This document shows positions 35,495 to 44,726 of a stretch of 64,000 nucleotides of DNA, piece by piece (position 1 is the first letter of the stretch; each line of letters begins with the position of its first letter). The translations under genes were made by a program, and so were the position numbers. A model generated the notes under the pieces. The model saw only the letters and a list, made by a program, of their open reading frames with translations, was not told where the DNA came from and made no database searches. Source of the stretch: Arthrobacter sp. CAU 1506 (lineage in GTDB: Bacteria > Actinomycetota > Actinomycetes > Actinomycetales > Micrococcaceae); NCBI RefSeq assembly GCF_005047635.1, contig NZ_SUKC01000002.1, forward strand, positions 248,001 through 312,000, in the 5' to 3' direction.

Positions 35495-36397
35495 TCAGTC
35501 GCAGGAACCGTCGACGAACTCTTTCAGCCAGCCCCGCAGTTCCGTGCCGATATCCTCCCGCTCGGAGGCTATCGTCACCACTGCCTTGAGGTAGCTCAGC
35601 TTGTCGCCGGTGTCGTAACGGCGTCCGGAGAAGACCACGCCATAGACGCCCCCACCCTCGCCTTCCGTGCCGGCCAGCACTTCAAGGGCATCGGTCAACT
35701 GGATTTCACCGCCGCGGCCCGGCTTCGTCTCCTCGAGTACGTCAAAGACGGCCGGGTGCAGTACATAGCGGCCGATCACGGCCAGATTGGAAGGAGCTTC
35801 GCCCGGCGCGGGCTTTTCCACCAGTTCGTTGATCTGAACGTAGCTGCCGTCCCCCACCGGGGTGATGTCGGCGCAGCCATAGGCACTGATCTGCGCCGGG
35901 TCCACTTCCATCAGGGCGACCACGGAGCCGCCGGTCTGCTGCTGGACCTCGATCATCTGGGTCAGCAGGTTGTCGCGTTCGTCGATCAGATCGTCTCCGA
36001 GGAGCACGGCGAACGGCTCGTGGCCCACATGCTGGCGCGAACGCAGCACGGCATGGCCGAGCCCCAGCGGGTCGCCTTGGCGCAGATAGTGGATGTCCGC
36101 CAGTTCCGAGGCAGCGCGAACCGCGGCGAGCTTTTCCAGATCGCCCTTCTCCTCCAGGATCTGCTCAATATTGGGAACCCGGTCAAAGTGGTCCTCGAGC
36201 GGCCGCTTGTTGCGTCCGGTAATCACCATGACGTCGCTCAGGTTGGCGCGGACGGCTTCTTCGACCACGTACTGGATGGCCGGCTTGTCCACGACGGGCA
36301 GCATCTCCTTGGGCATCGCCTTGGTGGCGGGCAGGAAACGGGTTCCCAAGCCGGCGGCGGGAATGACTGCTTTGCGTACCGCACTGTGAGACGTCAT
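35495..36397 (-). CDS. galU: UTP--glucose-1-phosphate uridylyltransferase
   Basis: A 300-residue enzyme that makes UDP-glucose for polysaccharides and wall glycans. The nucleotide-binding motif is AVIPAAGLGTRFLPATKAMP, followed by KEMLPVVDKPAIQYVVEEA and VLLGDDLIDERDN. The sugar-binding region is VEKPAPGEAPSNLAVIGRYV. ATG 36397 is the family start (MTSHSAVRKA). An upstream open stretch is the shadow of the divergent cyclo-ligase gene. Confidence 0.96.
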   Translation of the reverse strand: MTSHSAVRKAVIPAAGLGTRFLPATKAMPKEMLPVVDKPAIQYVVEEAVRANLSDVMVITGRNKRPLEDHFDRVPNIEQILEEKGDLEKLAAVRAASELADIHYLRQGDPLGLGHAVLRSRQHVGHEPFAVLLGDDLIDERDNLLTQMIEVQQQTGGSVVALMEVDPAQISAYGCADITPVGDGSYVQINELVEKPAPGEAPSNLAVIGRYVLHPAVFDVLEETKPGRGGEIQLTDALEVLAGTEGEGGGVYGVVFSGRRYDTGDKLSYLKAVVTIASEREDIGTELRGWLKEFVDGSCD

Positions 36398-36455
36398 GAA
36401 TTCAGAGTACCGAACGAAGCTGTTCGGCAAGCCGATTGCGGGGAAAGGAATTACG

Positions 36456-37088
36456 ATGGCGGCCATGGAGAAGCTGACCCGCATGGGCAAGGACACGGCC
36501 CGCGCTTTCTTCCGCACCCGCCGCACCGAGCGCCCGGCCGAGGACCGGCTTCGGGCCGGAAGTGCCTTCGCCCAGCAGGTGCTGGACGGCCTGCGGCAGC
36601 TGAAGATCCCGGCCGGCACCACCGTTCCGGCGTACCTTTCCGTCGGTTCTGAGCCGTCGACCCGGACGCTGCTGCCTGCCCTGGAGGACGCCGGCTACCA
36701 CGTAGTCGTCCCCATCTGCGAACCGGGCTACCGGCTCAGCTGGGCCCGCTGGTTCACCGGCGTGGAGTTGGCACGCAGCCCCCGGGCCTGGGTAGACGAG
36801 CCGGTCGGAGAACGCTTTGGACCGGAGATCATGGCCGGACTTCCGCTGCTGCTAATTCCCGGCTTGGCCGTAGATGCCGATGGCAACCGGATGGGCCAGG
36901 GCGGCGGCTACTATGACCGCTTCCTGGCCTCGCTGCCCGACGGCTCCGACCGCCCGAAGGTTGTGGGGCTCTTCTACACCGACGAGGTCGTACCCTCCGG
37001 CACCTTCGAGTTCACCGCGCTCGATGCTCCGCTGGACGGCGTGGTGACTCCCGCCGGCTGGACCTGGTTCGGCAGCCGGAGGGTGTAG
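36456..37088 (+). CDS. 5-formyltetrahydrofolate cyclo-ligase
   Basis: A 210-residue ATP-dependent folate enzyme that converts 5-formyl-THF to methenyl-THF. The conserved C-terminal region is LLIPGLAVDADGNRMGQGGG followed by YYDRFLASL, and the N-terminal TVPAYLSVGSEPSTRTLLPA binds substrate. ATG 36456 has GAAAGGAA about 6 bases upstream. An earlier in-frame ATG at 36396 overlaps the galU start on the other strand and is unlikely. The CIRCE-like box follows 2 bases after the stop. Confidence 0.93.
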   Translation: MAAMEKLTRMGKDTARAFFRTRRTERPAEDRLRAGSAFAQQVLDGLRQLKIPAGTTVPAYLSVGSEPSTRTLLPALEDAGYHVVVPICEPGYRLSWARWFTGVELARSPRAWVDEPVGERFGPEIMAGLPLLLIPGLAVDADGNRMGQGGGYYDRFLASLPDGSDRPKVVGLFYTDEVVPSGTFEFTALDAPLDGVVTPAGWTWFGSRRV

Positions 37089-37090
37089 AA

Positions 37091-37117
37091 TTGGCACTCG
37101 GAGCATGTGAGTGCCAG
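37091..37117. promoter_or_regulatory. CIRCE-like inverted repeat (HrcA site)
   Basis: TTGGCACTC, 9 bases, then GAGTGCCAG. This has the exact CIRCE geometry (9-9-9) and only one mismatch between arms. It lies 54 bases upstream of the fmdB start, directly after the cyclo-ligase stop. Confidence 0.75.
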
Positions 37118-37170
37118 CTTTTGACTCAGGCACTGTTCTGCTCCAGGCCGAGTTTTCAGGAGGAACCACA

Positions 37171-37485
37171 GTGCCCACGTACGCCTACGCCTGCAAAGAC
37201 TGCTCCCACGCCTTCGATATCCAGCAGTCCTTTAGCGATGATTCGCTGACCGTCTGCCCCGAATGCGGCGGCAACCTGCGCAAGAAGTTCAACAGCGTGG
37301 GCGTCGTCTTCAAGGGCTCTGGCTTCTACCGCACGGACTCCCGCGACGCTTCCAAGGCCAGCTCCGTTCCTGCGGCCTCCTCCGGTTCCAACGGTGGTAC
37401 GGAAGCCGCCAAGCCGGCCGCTGCCGCAGAACCGGCCAAGCCTGCCGCGTCCTCGACCCCGGCGCCCGCCGCAGCCGCCAGCTAA
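37171..37485 (+). CDS. FmdB family zinc-ribbon protein
   Basis: A 104-residue protein. The N-terminal zinc ribbon is VPTYAYACKDCSHAFDIQQS followed by CPECGGNLRKKF, with four Cys. The GSGFYRTDSR motif follows, then an Ala/Pro/Lys-rich disordered tail. FmdB-type proteins are putative regulators with no firm role. GTG 37171 has AGGAGG upstream. A CIRCE-like element in its 5' region suggests heat-shock control by HrcA. Confidence 0.92.
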   Translation: MPTYAYACKDCSHAFDIQQSFSDDSLTVCPECGGNLRKKFNSVGVVFKGSGFYRTDSRDASKASSVPAASSGSNGGTEAAKPAAAAEPAKPAASSTPAPAAAAS

Positions 37486-37530
37486 GCAGCCGCGGACCGG
37501 CGACCGCCGCTTCTCCTACACACCTCTCCA

Positions 37531-37562
37531 GCGGCAGTGCTGTGTCCACAGCGCTGCCGCTG
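37531..37562 (+). terminator. Stem-loop
   Basis: AGCGGCAG(T)GCTGT pairs with ACAGC(G)CTGCCGCT around a 4-base loop, with one G-T pair. It lies about 45 bases past the fmdB stop. Confidence 0.65.
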
Positions 37563-37602
37563 CCCGCTGCTTGGCACGGGCCGCCGGTCGTAGCGTGGCT
37601 GC

Positions 37603-38274
37603 ATGCCCCTCGACGCAGCGCCCAGCCGCACCGCCCGCCTCGCCGTAATGCCACGGAGGATCCTCCGCCGGCACTATCGGCTGATGGCCGCCCTGCTGCT
37701 CTGCGCCGCGGCCGCCCTGGCGGTTCATCACTTCACCCCCGCGCCGCCGCCCACCGACGCCGTTGTGGTCGCCGCGGCGGACCTGCCGGCCGGCACGGTG
37801 TTGTCCGCCGCGGACCTCGCCCTGGCCCAACTGCCGGCGGGTGCCGTTCCGGCCGGCAGCGCGGCCAGCACCCAGCCGCTGGTCGGCCAGCGCCTGGCCA
37901 CGGCCCTGCGGGCGGGTTCCCCGGTCTTCGACACCTCCATCGTCGGGCCAGGGTTGTTGGCGGGGGCGCCCCAAGGGACGGTGGCCGTGCCGGTTCGTCC
38001 CGCAGACCCCTCCACCGTCCAGTTGGTCTCCCCCGGCCAACTGGTGGACATCGTCCTCAGCAGCGGCAACGGATTCGATGAGCCTGCGGGATCGACGGTC
38101 TTGGCGCGCGCCGTCCCGGTGCTCTGGAAAGCCGACGACGGCGGTGCCTCACCGACGCTGCTCGGCTCCCAGGAGCCTGACGGGCTGGTGGTAGTGGCTG
38201 CGGCACCGTCCGACGCCACCAACCTGGCTGGTGCTTCCAGCCGGGGCAACATTTTCCTGGTGCTGGTGGGCTGA
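37603..38274 (+). CDS. SAF domain protein, CpaB/RcpC-like
   Basis: A 223-residue protein with one membrane anchor (YRLMAALLLCAAAALAVHHF) and a SAF domain beginning DAVVVAAADLPAGTVLSAAD and continuing LVGQRLATALRAGSPVFDTS. A C-terminal domain VSPGQLVDIVLSSGNGF follows, as in CpaB/RcpC proteins of Flp pilus systems. No pilus genes are nearby. In actinobacteria standalone SAF proteins of this kind are common and their role is not known. ATG 37603 starts the frame. Confidence 0.8.
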   Translation: MPLDAAPSRTARLAVMPRRILRRHYRLMAALLLCAAAALAVHHFTPAPPPTDAVVVAAADLPAGTVLSAADLALAQLPAGAVPAGSAASTQPLVGQRLATALRAGSPVFDTSIVGPGLLAGAPQGTVAVPVRPADPSTVQLVSPGQLVDIVLSSGNGFDEPAGSTVLARAVPVLWKADDGGASPTLLGSQEPDGLVVVAAAPSDATNLAGASSRGNIFLVLVG

Positions 38275-38318
38275 CAGCCCGGGCCGGGCCGCCGGTGCCT
38301 CAGGCGCCGGTGTCCCGC

Positions 38319-41300
38319 TTAGCCCCAGTGCGGAGGACGCTGCTCGCGCAGCCAGGCGTCCCGGTCCTCGTCCTGGTCGCCCCAGGCGCGGGGGTCGTCT
38401 TCGGCTGCCTTGGTGGGGAGCGCCGGGGACTGGCTGCGCTTGGCGCGGCGGGATGGCAAGCCGTCCTGGCCGACCTCCTGTGCCTCGGCTGCTGCATCCG
38501 TTTCAGGCTCTGCCACACCATCCGTTCCGGACGCGGACGGTGCCTGTCCCGCTTGCTCTGTGGCGTGCTCCGGCTTTCCTGCTGCCTGCTCCGGCTTTCC
38601 CGAAGTGGCCGAACGGCCGTCCCTGTTGACCGGTTCTTCCGGCTTCTGCAGTCCCAAGTAGCCTCCGATCAAGTCCGCGCATTTCTCCGGATCAGTGAAC
38701 ACCTCGATGGTCCACAAGGTCAGTGGCCGCCAGCCGAGCCGTTCCAACTGCTGCGGGCGCAGCCGGCTGCGTTCCCGGACGGTCAGTTCCCGGTAGGCCG
38801 GGGTGCCGTCCGATTCCAAAGCCACCGGAAGCGTCGGTTCAACATCCGGCGAATACTGTACCGTGCCCGTGCTGGCCACAATATCGATGAGTCCGTAATA
38901 GTGGTCCCAGACGCGTGCGCCGCGGGTGCGGACACGCTCCACCAGGTCGGCGACCAGCGGGTCATCGATGCCGGGCGAGAGTTCGGACGCGCGGAAACGC
39001 CCGTCGCCGAGGTGACGGTCCAGCAGGTCGTGGAAATCGACCGCTCCATGCCGCAGCCGCTCCGGGTCCAGATCCTCGGGGCGGAAGCAGCTGAGGACGT
39101 GCAGCGAATGCCGGGATCGGGTCACCGCGGTCGCGAAGAGCGCACGTCCCCCTGCCGCCGAGAGCGGCCCGAAGTCGTGCACTGCGCGGCCGTGCGGCGT
39201 CCGGCCGAAGCCCAGCGAGAAGATCACATCATCCCGGACCAGCCCTGAGGCGCGTTCCACGGGAACCACCCGGAAGGGCTCCTGGCGGCGCTGGAAGAAA
39301 CTCGTGGCCGAGGGGTGGTTGGGCAGCTGCAGCCGGATGGCCTCCGCCACCCGGGCCGCATGCCGGGCGCTGGCCGTCACCACGGCCAGCGACCGGGACG
39401 GCCGCAGGCTGATGTGCTCGAAGACCAGGTCCACCACGCGGTTGAGTTCCGCCGGAACGCTCTCCACGCCTTCGTGTCCGGCGCCGGGCATGCCGGTGCC
39501 GTCCGGCAGGTATTCCACTTCCAGGCCGCCGCCGCGGATGGAGCTGGCAGCGGGCAGCCGGGACAGCGATCCCCCGTAGAACTTGTCGCTCAACGCACGG
39601 GTCAGGTCCAGGTCCACGGCACGGTAGGCGGTGGTCAGGCGCACCACCGGCAGCACCTGGGACATTGCGTGGAAGCAGCTGATCAGCGGCTTCGGGCCCT
39701 CGCCGGTGACCGGATCATCGCGGCGGTCCACATTGACTTCGAAGGGCGCAGCGCGGCCCAGCTCGCCGTCGCCGAAGGCCACCACCTGATGCCCCCGGGA
39801 GACCGCGGCAAGAGCCGACGGCAGGCTGGTGGCCTCGGCGTCGAGGACGATCACGGCGTCGAAGTGCTTGCCTTCCGGCAGCAGCAGCGGCAGCACCAGC
39901 GGGGAGGCGGTCCAGATCGGCAGCAGCGCTGACACCAGCGATTCCGACTGCTGTCCCAGCGCGGCCAGCGTCGGTTCGCCGGACTTGAGCAGGTCGCGCA
40001 ACCGGTGCGCGGCCTTGGGCTTGCTCTTGAGCGAATGCTTCCAGTTCTGGGCCAGTTCCCAGCGCAGCCGGCCGGGCCCGGAGGCGATGTGCGCGTTGTC
40101 GGCGAGCCGGTAGACGGCTTCGAGCTTGCGCAGGTTGTCGCCGTCCGACATGGCCAGGTAGTCGTCGCCGCTGATCATCGCTTCCAGCGCCGACTGCCAC
40201 CACGCAAGGTCCAGTTCAGCACCAACCTGCTCGGCACCGACTTGGCGTTCGGCCAAGTCGTCCAGCAGCTCACCCAGCCCGTGTTCGCGCATCTGCTCCA
40301 GCAGCAGCGTCCGTTCGGGCAGGTTGATCAGTGTTTCCTTGTCCGCGGCCAGCGCATCCAGCTGTTCCTGGAGCTCGCCGTCGGGCATCGCCGCCAGCGC
40401 ACGGTCATCCGGCACCGGCGACAGCAAGGCGGCCAGCTTCTGCAGCCTTGCGGCCACGTCTCGATAAAAGCTGTTCAGGTCGGCCAAGCCGGACGGAACC
40501 GCCGGATGGCGCTGCGACGTGGCGTAGTCGGCCCACTTGGTCCGCTGCTGCTGCACCTCGAAAAGGGACTCATGCAGGTCCGAGATGTGCACGCCGGGGC
40601 GGATGTATTCCTTGGCCACCTTGCGCAGCCGGGAGCGGGTCATCGAGCTCATTTCGATCCCGCGATCCCGCCGCCAGGAGCTCGGCGCGGTTGCCGAGAT
40701 CAGGTCGGTGACCGGCCGGTCGAAGATGTCCGGGGTGAATTTGTCCAGGCTCCCGCGCACCTCCACCAGCAGCTGCAGCTGCTCGCCCCACTCGCGGAAG
40801 GTCCCGGCAAGGGCGATCTGTGAATGCTCGGCCACCTTGTTCATGCGCGTGCGCAGCTGTGGGACATCTTTGGCAAGGTCGGAGGCCAACTGGTGGGCGT
40901 CCTCTGTTTCCTTGCGGTTGAGCAGCTTGGCACCGAACCACGGGCTGGTGGTGGCGGATTTGCTGAAGCTGCCCAGTTCGGCCGCACGGACCAGCCGGGC
41001 CGCCAGTTCGGCCCGGTCGGTGATGCTGTCCAGCACTGACCGCTTTAACCGGACGGTGGTCGCCGGTGCCGGATCCAGCGAGGTGAGCTTGGCCAGCGAC
41101 TGCATCGCTTGGTAGGGCGAGCAGCGCCAGCGGGTGCGCACATTGTGCAGCGACTTCACGTGGTCCAGCAGCTTGTGCCGGTGGTCGGTGAGCGTGGCGT
41201 GCAGCTTACCCAGCTGCGGCTCCTGCGCCTTTTCGCTGCGGCTGATCGCGCGGATCAGGGTCTGGCGCAGCTGGTCGGGCGTCAGGTCGGCGCTCAGCTG

Positions 41301-42341
41301 AAGCGCCAGCGACCCCAGGTCCACGGTGTCCAGCAGCTGCGCGAATTCGTTCAGCGTGCCGCGCCGCTCCGCTACCACCAGCACACTCTTGCCTTCATAC
41401 GCGAGCGCCGCCGCGGCGTTGAGTGCGGTCTGGGTCTGCCCGGTCCCGGGCGGCGTCGAAACCACAAGCGAGTGCCCGGCCTGGACCAGGTCCAGCACCT
41501 GCTGCTGCGCCGCGTCGGCATCCAGCAGCAGGAACTCGTCCTGCGGATCGCGTTCGTCGATCGGCGGCAGGTCCACCTCCGGCACCGGCACCGCGCCCAG
41601 AGCGTGGGCGGCCGGTTGCGCTTCCTCGGAACCGGCCCCTGCTTCGGCCAGGGCCTGGATCACCGGGTGTCCGGCATCGATCAGCACCGGATCGGTCACG
41701 GCTTCCAGATCGGCGAACGTGGAGACCAGGAAATGGTGTTCGATGGTCATGTTCCGCACGTCGGCGGTGAGCAGGCGCAGCCGTTCCAGCACCGGGTGCG
41801 GATCCAGGCGGGCAGTGCCGTAGGCCAACCTGGCGGTGGCCTCGGCGTCGATTCCGATCCCCTGCTCGGCGGACAAGTGGCGGACGAGGGCCGGGTTCAG
41901 CCGGGCGCGGTCGGCCAGCTGCAGCTCGAAGTCGTCCTGGCTGGGACGCACGGTCAGGGCAACCGGCGTCAACATCACCGGGGCATTGAGCGCCTCAGAC
42001 CGGCCGACCTCCGGGACCCGCCAGGACGCTGTCCCGGCGGCGAGATAGCCGACGTCGATGCCGCGTTCGGATCCCAGCTCCAGGATCTTGGCCCGCAAGC
42101 TGCGGGCGGTGCGCATCGCGGCCGCGTATTGGTTCGGGTCGCGCAACAGGGTGGAGAGACGGGTGCGGCGTCCGGCCAGCAACTGGGCCAGACCGGACGG
42201 GTGGGCGTGCGTCAGGTCGATGCTGTTCGACGACGTCGGGGCGAACCGCAGCAAGGTGTCGGACCCGGCCACATCGCCCAGGTTCTCCAGCCACGATGCC
42301 ACAACGTCTTCAGCAGCCTCGGCTACGCTGGCCAGCGACAC
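38319..42341 (-). CDS. DUF4011-like superfamily I helicase with C-terminal Vsr/MTES_1575-like nuclease domain
   Basis: A 1340-residue protein. An N-terminal domain (residues 1-260) precedes the ATPase region STPPGTGQTQTALNAAAALA. The Walker A Lys is replaced by Gln at residue 302. A long helical insert with coiled coil follows. The second half has VIVLDAEATSLPSALAAVSR at the Walker B position (usual DEAS-type acidic pair altered) and VVAFGDGELGRAAPFEV where GDPKQLPP is expected. Motif VI-like ATAVTRSRHSLHVLSCFRPE is retained. Residues 1140-1225 resemble a Vsr/MTES_1575-type endonuclease: EPTLPVALESDGTPAYRELT and LERLGWRPLTLWTIEVFTDP. The tail is charged and disordered. GTG 42341 has AAGGGGG 5 bases upstream; other starts up to 99 bases earlier are open. 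Confidence 0.75.
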   Translation of the reverse strand: MSLASVAEAAEDVVASWLENLGDVAGSDTLLRFAPTSSNSIDLTHAHPSGLAQLLAGRRTRLSTLLRDPNQYAAAMRTARSLRAKILELGSERGIDVGYLAAGTASWRVPEVGRSEALNAPVMLTPVALTVRPSQDDFELQLADRARLNPALVRHLSAEQGIGIDAEATARLAYGTARLDPHPVLERLRLLTADVRNMTIEHHFLVSTFADLEAVTDPVLIDAGHPVIQALAEAGAGSEEAQPAAHALGAVPVPEVDLPPIDERDPQDEFLLLDADAAQQQVLDLVQAGHSLVVSTPPGTGQTQTALNAAAALAYEGKSVLVVAERRGTLNEFAQLLDTVDLGSLALQLSADLTPDQLRQTLIRAISRSEKAQEPQLGKLHATLTDHRHKLLDHVKSLHNVRTRWRCSPYQAMQSLAKLTSLDPAPATTVRLKRSVLDSITDRAELAARLVRAAELGSFSKSATTSPWFGAKLLNRKETEDAHQLASDLAKDVPQLRTRMNKVAEHSQIALAGTFREWGEQLQLLVEVRGSLDKFTPDIFDRPVTDLISATAPSSWRRDRGIEMSSMTRSRLRKVAKEYIRPGVHISDLHESLFEVQQQRTKWADYATSQRHPAVPSGLADLNSFYRDVAARLQKLAALLSPVPDDRALAAMPDGELQEQLDALAADKETLINLPERTLLLEQMREHGLGELLDDLAERQVGAEQVGAELDLAWWQSALEAMISGDDYLAMSDGDNLRKLEAVYRLADNAHIASGPGRLRWELAQNWKHSLKSKPKAAHRLRDLLKSGEPTLAALGQQSESLVSALLPIWTASPLVLPLLLPEGKHFDAVIVLDAEATSLPSALAAVSRGHQVVAFGDGELGRAAPFEVNVDRRDDPVTGEGPKPLISCFHAMSQVLPVVRLTTAYRAVDLDLTRALSDKFYGGSLSRLPAASSIRGGGLEVEYLPDGTGMPGAGHEGVESVPAELNRVVDLVFEHISLRPSRSLAVVTASARHAARVAEAIRLQLPNHPSATSFFQRRQEPFRVVPVERASGLVRDDVIFSLGFGRTPHGRAVHDFGPLSAAGGRALFATAVTRSRHSLHVLSCFRPEDLDPERLRHGAVDFHDLLDRHLGDGRFRASELSPGIDDPLVADLVERVRTRGARVWDHYYGLIDIVASTGTVQYSPDVEPTLPVALESDGTPAYRELTVRERSRLRPQQLERLGWRPLTLWTIEVFTDPEKCADLIGGYLGLQKPEEPVNRDGRSATSGKPEQAAGKPEHATEQAGQAPSASGTDGVAEPETDAAAEAQEVGQDGLPSRRAKRSQSPALPTKAAEDDPRAWGDQDEDRDAWLREQRPPHWG

Positions 42342-42510
42342 GGCTGCCCCCTTCACTTCACTCTCGGCAACTTGCCTCGACCACAACGGCATGTCAATCA
42401 AGGTATCGGACTTTAAACGCCAAACGGGCGACCGCAACACTGCCTCAGCGAATTTGCTGTGCAGTGTACCCGCGGCTGCGCGGCGGGTAGGCAGCGGTTG
42501 CCCGTTGTGG

Positions 42511-44100
42511 CTACTCCCACTCGATGGTTCCGGGCGGCTTGCTCGTCACGTCGAGCACCACGCGGTTGACCCCGTCCACTTCGTTGGTGATCCGGTTGGA
42601 GATCCTGGCCAGCAGGTCATACGGGAGGCGCGACCAGTCAGCGGTCATCGCGTCTTCGGAGGAGACCGGGCGGAGCACAATCGGATGGCCATACGTGCGG
42701 CCGTCGCCCTGCACGCCTACGCTGCGGACGTCGGCCAGCAAGACCACCGGCATCTGCCAGACTTCCTGGTCCAGGCCGGCAGCGGTCAGCTCCGCCCGGG
42801 CAATCGCGTCGGCCTTGCGCAGCAGGTCCAGGCGTTCCTGCGTGACTTCGCCGATGATCCGGATGCCCAGACCCGGGCCGGGGAACGGCTGGCGGCCGAC
42901 GATCTCGGCCGGCAGGCCCAGCTGCGCGCCGACGGCCCGGACTTCGTCCTTGAACAGCGTGCGCAGCGGCTCGACCAGTTCGAACTGCAGGTCCTCGGGC
43001 AGACCGCCCACATTGTGGTGGCTCTTGATGTTCGCGGCGCCCTCGCCGCCGCCGGACTCGACCACGTCCGGGTACAGCGTTCCCTGCACCAGGAACTTCA
43101 CCGACTCGCCGTCGGCGGCGGCCTCGGCCAGGACGGCCTTCTCGGCTGCCTCGAAGGCGCGGATGAACTCGCGGCCGATGATCTTGCGCTTGGTCTCCGG
43201 ATCGGTGACCCCGGCCAGCGCGGACAGGAAGCGCTGCTGCTCGTTGGCCACGTACAGTTTCACGCCCGTCGCGGCGACGAAGTCGCGCTCCACCTGCTCG
43301 GCTTCGCCCTCGCGCAGCAGCCCGTGGTCAACAAAGACACAGGTCAGCTGGTCGCCGACGGCGCGCTGCACCAGGGCCGCGGCGACGGCGGAGTCCACCC
43401 CGCCGGACAGCCCGCAGATCACGCGGGAATCGCCGATCTGGGCGCGGATGCGCTCCACCTGCTCTTCCACGATGTTGCCGGTGGTCCAGTTGGGCTCCAG
43501 GCCGGCGCCGCGGAACAGGAAGTTCTCCAGGACCTGCTGGCCGTGCGCGGAGTGCTTGACTTCCGGGTGCCACTGCACGCCGTAGAGCTTCTTTTCCTCG
43601 TTCGCGAAGGCCGCAACGGGTGCGCCCGCCGTGCTGGCCAGCACGTCGAAGCCTTCGGGCGCCTGCTGCACCGAGTCGCCGTGGCTCATCCAGGTGTTCT
43701 GCGAGGCCGGGATGCCGGCCAGAATGGAACGGCCCTCCCCCACCAGGGTGGCGTCCGTGGCGCCGTATTCGCGCAGGCCGGTCTCCGCCACCGTGCCGCC
43801 CAGGGCGTTGGCCATGGCCTGGAAGCCGTAGCAGATGCCGAAAACCGGCACGCCGGTTTCGAACAGGTCGGCGCCGACCCGGGGCGCGCCCTCGGCGTAC
43901 ACGCTGGACGGGCCGCCGGAGAGGATGATGGCCACCGGGTTCTTGGCCATCAGCTGTTCAGTGGTGAAGGTGTGCGGAACGATTTCGGAGTACACGTTGG
44001 CTTCGCGTACGCGGCGGGCGATCAGCTGCGCGTACTGGGCCCCGTAGTCAACAACGAGGACAGGCCGGTGGTCCGTAGTGGCGGGGGGAGGAGTAGTCAC
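42511..44100 (-). CDS. guaA: GMP synthase (glutamine-hydrolysing)
   Basis: A 529-residue enzyme that aminates XMP to GMP. The glutaminase domain has [20 protein letters not shown] and the catalytic Cys in [20 protein letters not shown]; His/Glu follow in [11 protein letters not shown]. The ATP-pyrophosphatase P-loop is [20 protein letters not shown], and the dimerisation domain ends [12 protein letters not shown] 44100 ([13 protein letters not shown]) matches the family start. It belongs to a cluster with guaB3 and guaB. Confidence 0.96.
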   Translation of the reverse strand: MTTPPPATTDHRPVLVVDYGAQYAQLIARRVREANVYSEIVPHTFTTEQLMAKNPVAIILSGGPSSVYAEGAPRVGADLFETGVPVFGICYGFQAMANALGGTVAETGLREYGATDATLVGEGRSILAGIPASQNTWMSHGDSVQQAPEGFDVLASTAGAPVAAFANEEKKLYGVQWHPEVKHSAHGQQVLENFLFRGAGLEPNWTTGNIVEEQVERIRAQIGDSRVICGLSGGVDSAVAAALVQRAVGDQLTCVFVDHGLLREGEAEQVERDFVAATGVKLYVANEQQRFLSALAGVTDPETKRKIIGREFIRAFEAAEKAVLAEAAADGESVKFLVQGTLYPDVVESGGGEGAANIKSHHNVGGLPEDLQFELVEPLRTLFKDEVRAVGAQLGLPAEIVGRQPFPGPGLGIRIIGEVTQERLDLLRKADAIARAELTAAGLDQEVWQMPVVLLADVRSVGVQGDGRTYGHPIVLRPVSSEDAMTADWSRLPYDLLARISNRITNEVDGVNRVVLDVTSKPPGTIEWE

Positions 44101-44226
44101 CCCTACAGGATAGTCGCCGTACCGGGGGCCACGCACTTTGAGGTCGGGCTTCCCAGCGTGAGTTGAGGCACGACGGCGGCGCGCACCGCCGTCGTGCTGC
44201 TCCCCCGGGGCCGGCGGCTGGCTTGG

Positions 44227-44721
44227 TCAGTAGCGCTTTGCGGCTTCAGGGTGGGCGGTCAGTTCTTGTTCCACCTCGCGGTGCACCCTGCGCTCCATGA
44301 TGAAGGACAGGAACGGGATCACGCCGCCCAGGGCAATCAGCACAAGCCTGGTGAACGGCCAGCGCATCAGCGACCAGAGCCGGAAGTCGGCAATCAGGTA
44401 GAGCACATACAGCCAGCCATGCGCCACCAGCACCGCGATGGACAGGTTCATGCCCTCGATCACCGACGGTTCGGCCTGCGCCAGGCCGAGCGCGAAGGTC
44501 TCTCCGGTCAGCGTGTTGGTTGCGCCGGCGAAGAGGAACAAGTTGAAGCCGTAGCGCAGCACCATCTCCGCGCAGAGCAGCAGCAGCATGATGCCGGTGA
44601 TGTAGGAGGTGATCTTGTAGAACGTCAGGGCGGAGCGGATCTGCGTGTGCGTTCCAGCGAAGCGGCGCTTGGCGGGGCGCTGGGTCGGCGCGGCGGAACG
44701 GTCTGGAGCGTTGTCTGTCAC
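44227..44721 (-). CDS. DUF3817 membrane protein
   Basis: A 164-residue protein with about three helices: YKITSYITGIMLLLLCAEMV, NLSIAVLVAHGWLYVLYLIA and FTRLVLIALGGVIPFLSFIM. The pattern matches the DUF3817 domain, often found fused or adjacent to MdtA-like or SURF1 genes in actinobacteria. The N-terminal 30 residues are soluble and basic. GTG 44721 starts 5 bases past the stop of SURF1, so both are in one operon. Function not established. Confidence 0.88.
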   Translation of the reverse strand: MTDNAPDRSAAPTQRPAKRRFAGTHTQIRSALTFYKITSYITGIMLLLLCAEMVLRYGFNLFLFAGATNTLTGETFALGLAQAEPSVIEGMNLSIAVLVAHGWLYVLYLIADFRLWSLMRWPFTRLVLIALGGVIPFLSFIMERRVHREVEQELTAHPEAAKRY

Positions 44722-44726
44722 GTGGA

